Shown here piece by piece: positions 63,038-64,000 of a DNA stretch of 64,000 nt. A program made the position numbers and the translations under genes. Source of the stretch: Mycolicibacterium elephantis DSM 44368 (lineage in GTDB: Bacteria > Actinomycetota > Actinomycetes > Mycobacteriales > Mycobacteriaceae); NCBI RefSeq assembly GCF_004014805.1, contig NZ_ATDN01000004.1, positions 1-64,000 of the forward strand, written 5' to 3'. The notes under the pieces are model-generated. The model searched no databases and was not told the DNA's origin. It worked only from the letters and a program-made list of their open reading frames with translations. Every line of letters starts with the position of its first letter. The stretch's first letter is position 1.

Positions 63038-64000
63038 ACGAAGACGAGGGGCGGGCCTGGGCCTACCTGTCCCGGGTGGCCGAACCACCGTGTCCTGCGC
63101 TGAACGCACTGGTGGCACGGGTCGGAGTGGTCGAGGCCGCCGAACGTGTCCGCAACGGGCAGGCAGGCGCCGCGGTGACCGAAGGGGTGGAATCCAGACG
63201 TCACATCGACTGCGCCGCAAGGGATTTGGATCTGCTCGCAGCGATGGACGGCCGGCTGGTCACACCGGGTGACGACGAATGGCCGATGCTGGCGTTCACC
63301 GCGTTCGATGGCATCGCCGGGCGGCTGCGCCCGCAGGGTCACAAGCCGATGGTGCTGTGGGTGGTCGGGCCGGCGCGGCTCGACGAGGTGGCTGCCCGTG
63401 CCGCGGCGGTCGTCGGCACCAGGGCGGCCACCGCATACGGCGAGTACGCCGCGGCAGACCTGGCCGCCGGCCTGGCGGCAAGGGATGCGGCGGTGGTGTC
63501 GGGGGCGGCGTTCGGTATCGACGGCGCCGCCCACCGCGCCGCGCTGGCGGCCGACGGGCTGACCGTTGCGGTGCTCGCCGGCGGGATCGACGTGCCCTAT
63601 CCGGCGGGGCACAGCGCGCTCTTGCGGCGAATCGCCGAGGACGGGGCACTGATCACCGAATATCCACCCGGCGTGCGCCCGGCGCGGCACCGGTTTCTCA
63701 CCCGCAACCGGCTGGTGGCTGCCCTGGCCGGGGCCACCGTCGTGGTCGAGGCCGGGGCCCGCAGCGGCGCCGCCAACACCGCGGCATGGGCCGGCGTGCT
63801 GGGGCGCGCGGTGTGCGCGGTTCCCGGCCCGATCACGTCCTCCGCGTCGGTCGGTTGCCACGCCTTACTGCGGGACGGGGCCCGTCTGGTCACCCGCGCC
63901 GAGGAGGTCATCGAGCTGGTCGGCCGGATCGGCGAGCTGGCTCCTGACGAGCCGCGGCCGGTCTCACCGCTCGACGGCCTCGACGACACCGACAAACGGG
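63034..64000 (+). CDS. dprA: DNA-processing protein DprA (3' end outside window)
   Basis: Frame from ATG 63034 stays open to the end of the window, 322 codons. The Rossmann-like core is seen in VVGTRAATAYGEYAAADLAA, VVSGAAFGIDGAAHRAALAA, TVAVLAGGIDVPYPAGHSAL, TEYPPGVRP and FLTRNRLVAALAGATVVVEA. DprA loads RecA on single-stranded DNA in transformable bacteria and is found in most genomes, competent or not. Confidence 0.93.
   Translation, partial: MNEDEGRAWAYLSRVAEPPCPALNALVARVGVVEAAERVRNGQAGAAVTEGVESRRHIDCAARDLDLLAAMDGRLVTPGDDEWPMLAFTAFDGIAGRLRPQGHKPMVLWVVGPARLDEVAARAAAVVGTRAATAYGEYAAADLAAGLAARDAAVVSGAAFGIDGAAHRAALAADGLTVAVLAGGIDVPYPAGHSALLRRIAEDGALITEYPPGVRPARHRFLTRNRLVAALAGATVVVEAGARSGAANTAAWAGVLGRAVCAVPGPITSSASVGCHALLRDGARLVTRAEEVIELVGRIGELAPDEPRPVSPLDGLDDTDKR

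Noticed and set aside
61214-63220. 668-codon minus-strand open frame across yraN and comM
   Set aside because: Antisense to two recognised genes with intact motifs; Arg/Pro/Gln-rich translation with no family resemblance.

Overview
The window is high-GC actinobacterial chromosome and almost certainly comes from a Mycobacterium/Mycolicibacterium. Three things point that way: a run of housekeeping genes in the order known around Rv2921c-Rv2896c of M. tuberculosis (ftsY, amt, glnB, glnD, ffh, amidohydrolase, dacB-like, SnoaL-like, rpsP, KH protein, rimM, trmD, lppW-like, rplS, lepB, rnhB, DUF2469, then yraN, comM, dprA); a six-gene mce operon; and a haemophore-like MHB protein. No tRNA, rRNA, CRISPR array or insertion sequence was seen.

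Layout. (1) 1-18.8 kb is the conserved core: SRP components (ftsY partial, ffh), nitrogen sensing (amt-glnB-glnD behind two GlnR-like sites), two tandem D-Ala-D-Ala carboxypeptidases, mgtE, the rpsP-KH-rimM-trmD operon, and rplS-lepB-rnhB-DUF2469. One gene here, an agmatinase-family ureohydrolase, is frameshifted. (2) 18.8-27.3 kb is a complete mceA-F operon with a small exported protein at its end, but with no yrbEA/yrbEB permease genes in front. (3) 27.2-47.9 kb is a catabolic-type island: two divergent paralogous NAD(P)-binding dehydrogenases, three cytochromes P450, four SDRs (one of the mycofactocin-coupled type), an aldehyde dehydrogenase, a nitroreductase, a SnoaL-like protein, a NorQ/CbbQ-like AAA ATPase with a NorD/CbbO-like VWA protein, a periplasmic-binding-fold protein without signal peptide, two AveC-like membrane proteins, a 38-residue membrane peptide and two TetR regulators, one with two DNA-binding domains in one chain. 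(4) 48.1-53.9 kb holds two small exported proteins (one MHB haem-binding), a HAD phosphatase, a fused 2-oxoacid dehydrogenase E1 alpha/beta, a CaiB-type CoA transferase and a TesB-type thioesterase. (5) 53.9-60.1 kb is a ferric-iron ABC transporter operon under a good IdeR iron box, translationally coupled to an adenylation-carrier-acyltransferase fusion. (6) 60.2-64 kb returns to the core: DUF1206, yraN, comM, dprA (partial).

How the parts connect. The main new observation is a shared promoter/operator. The mce operon, the nitroreductase operon, the SDR gene, the AAA ATPase gene and the binding-protein operon all carry a related element, core GAACAGATnTTTGGT read on one strand, usually placed across a TTGACC/TAnnnT promoter. 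The tandem-TetR gene has related half-sites in front of it. This suggests that Mce uptake and the P450/SDR/ALDH enzymes form one regulon for import and oxidation of an unknown hydrophobic substrate. A second palindrome (AATAGT-n4-ACTATT) links the dehydrogenase pair to the second TetR and the small-peptide/AveC operon. Separately, four copies of a roughly 60-bp palindrome with about 21-bp arms sit at gene ends across the window.
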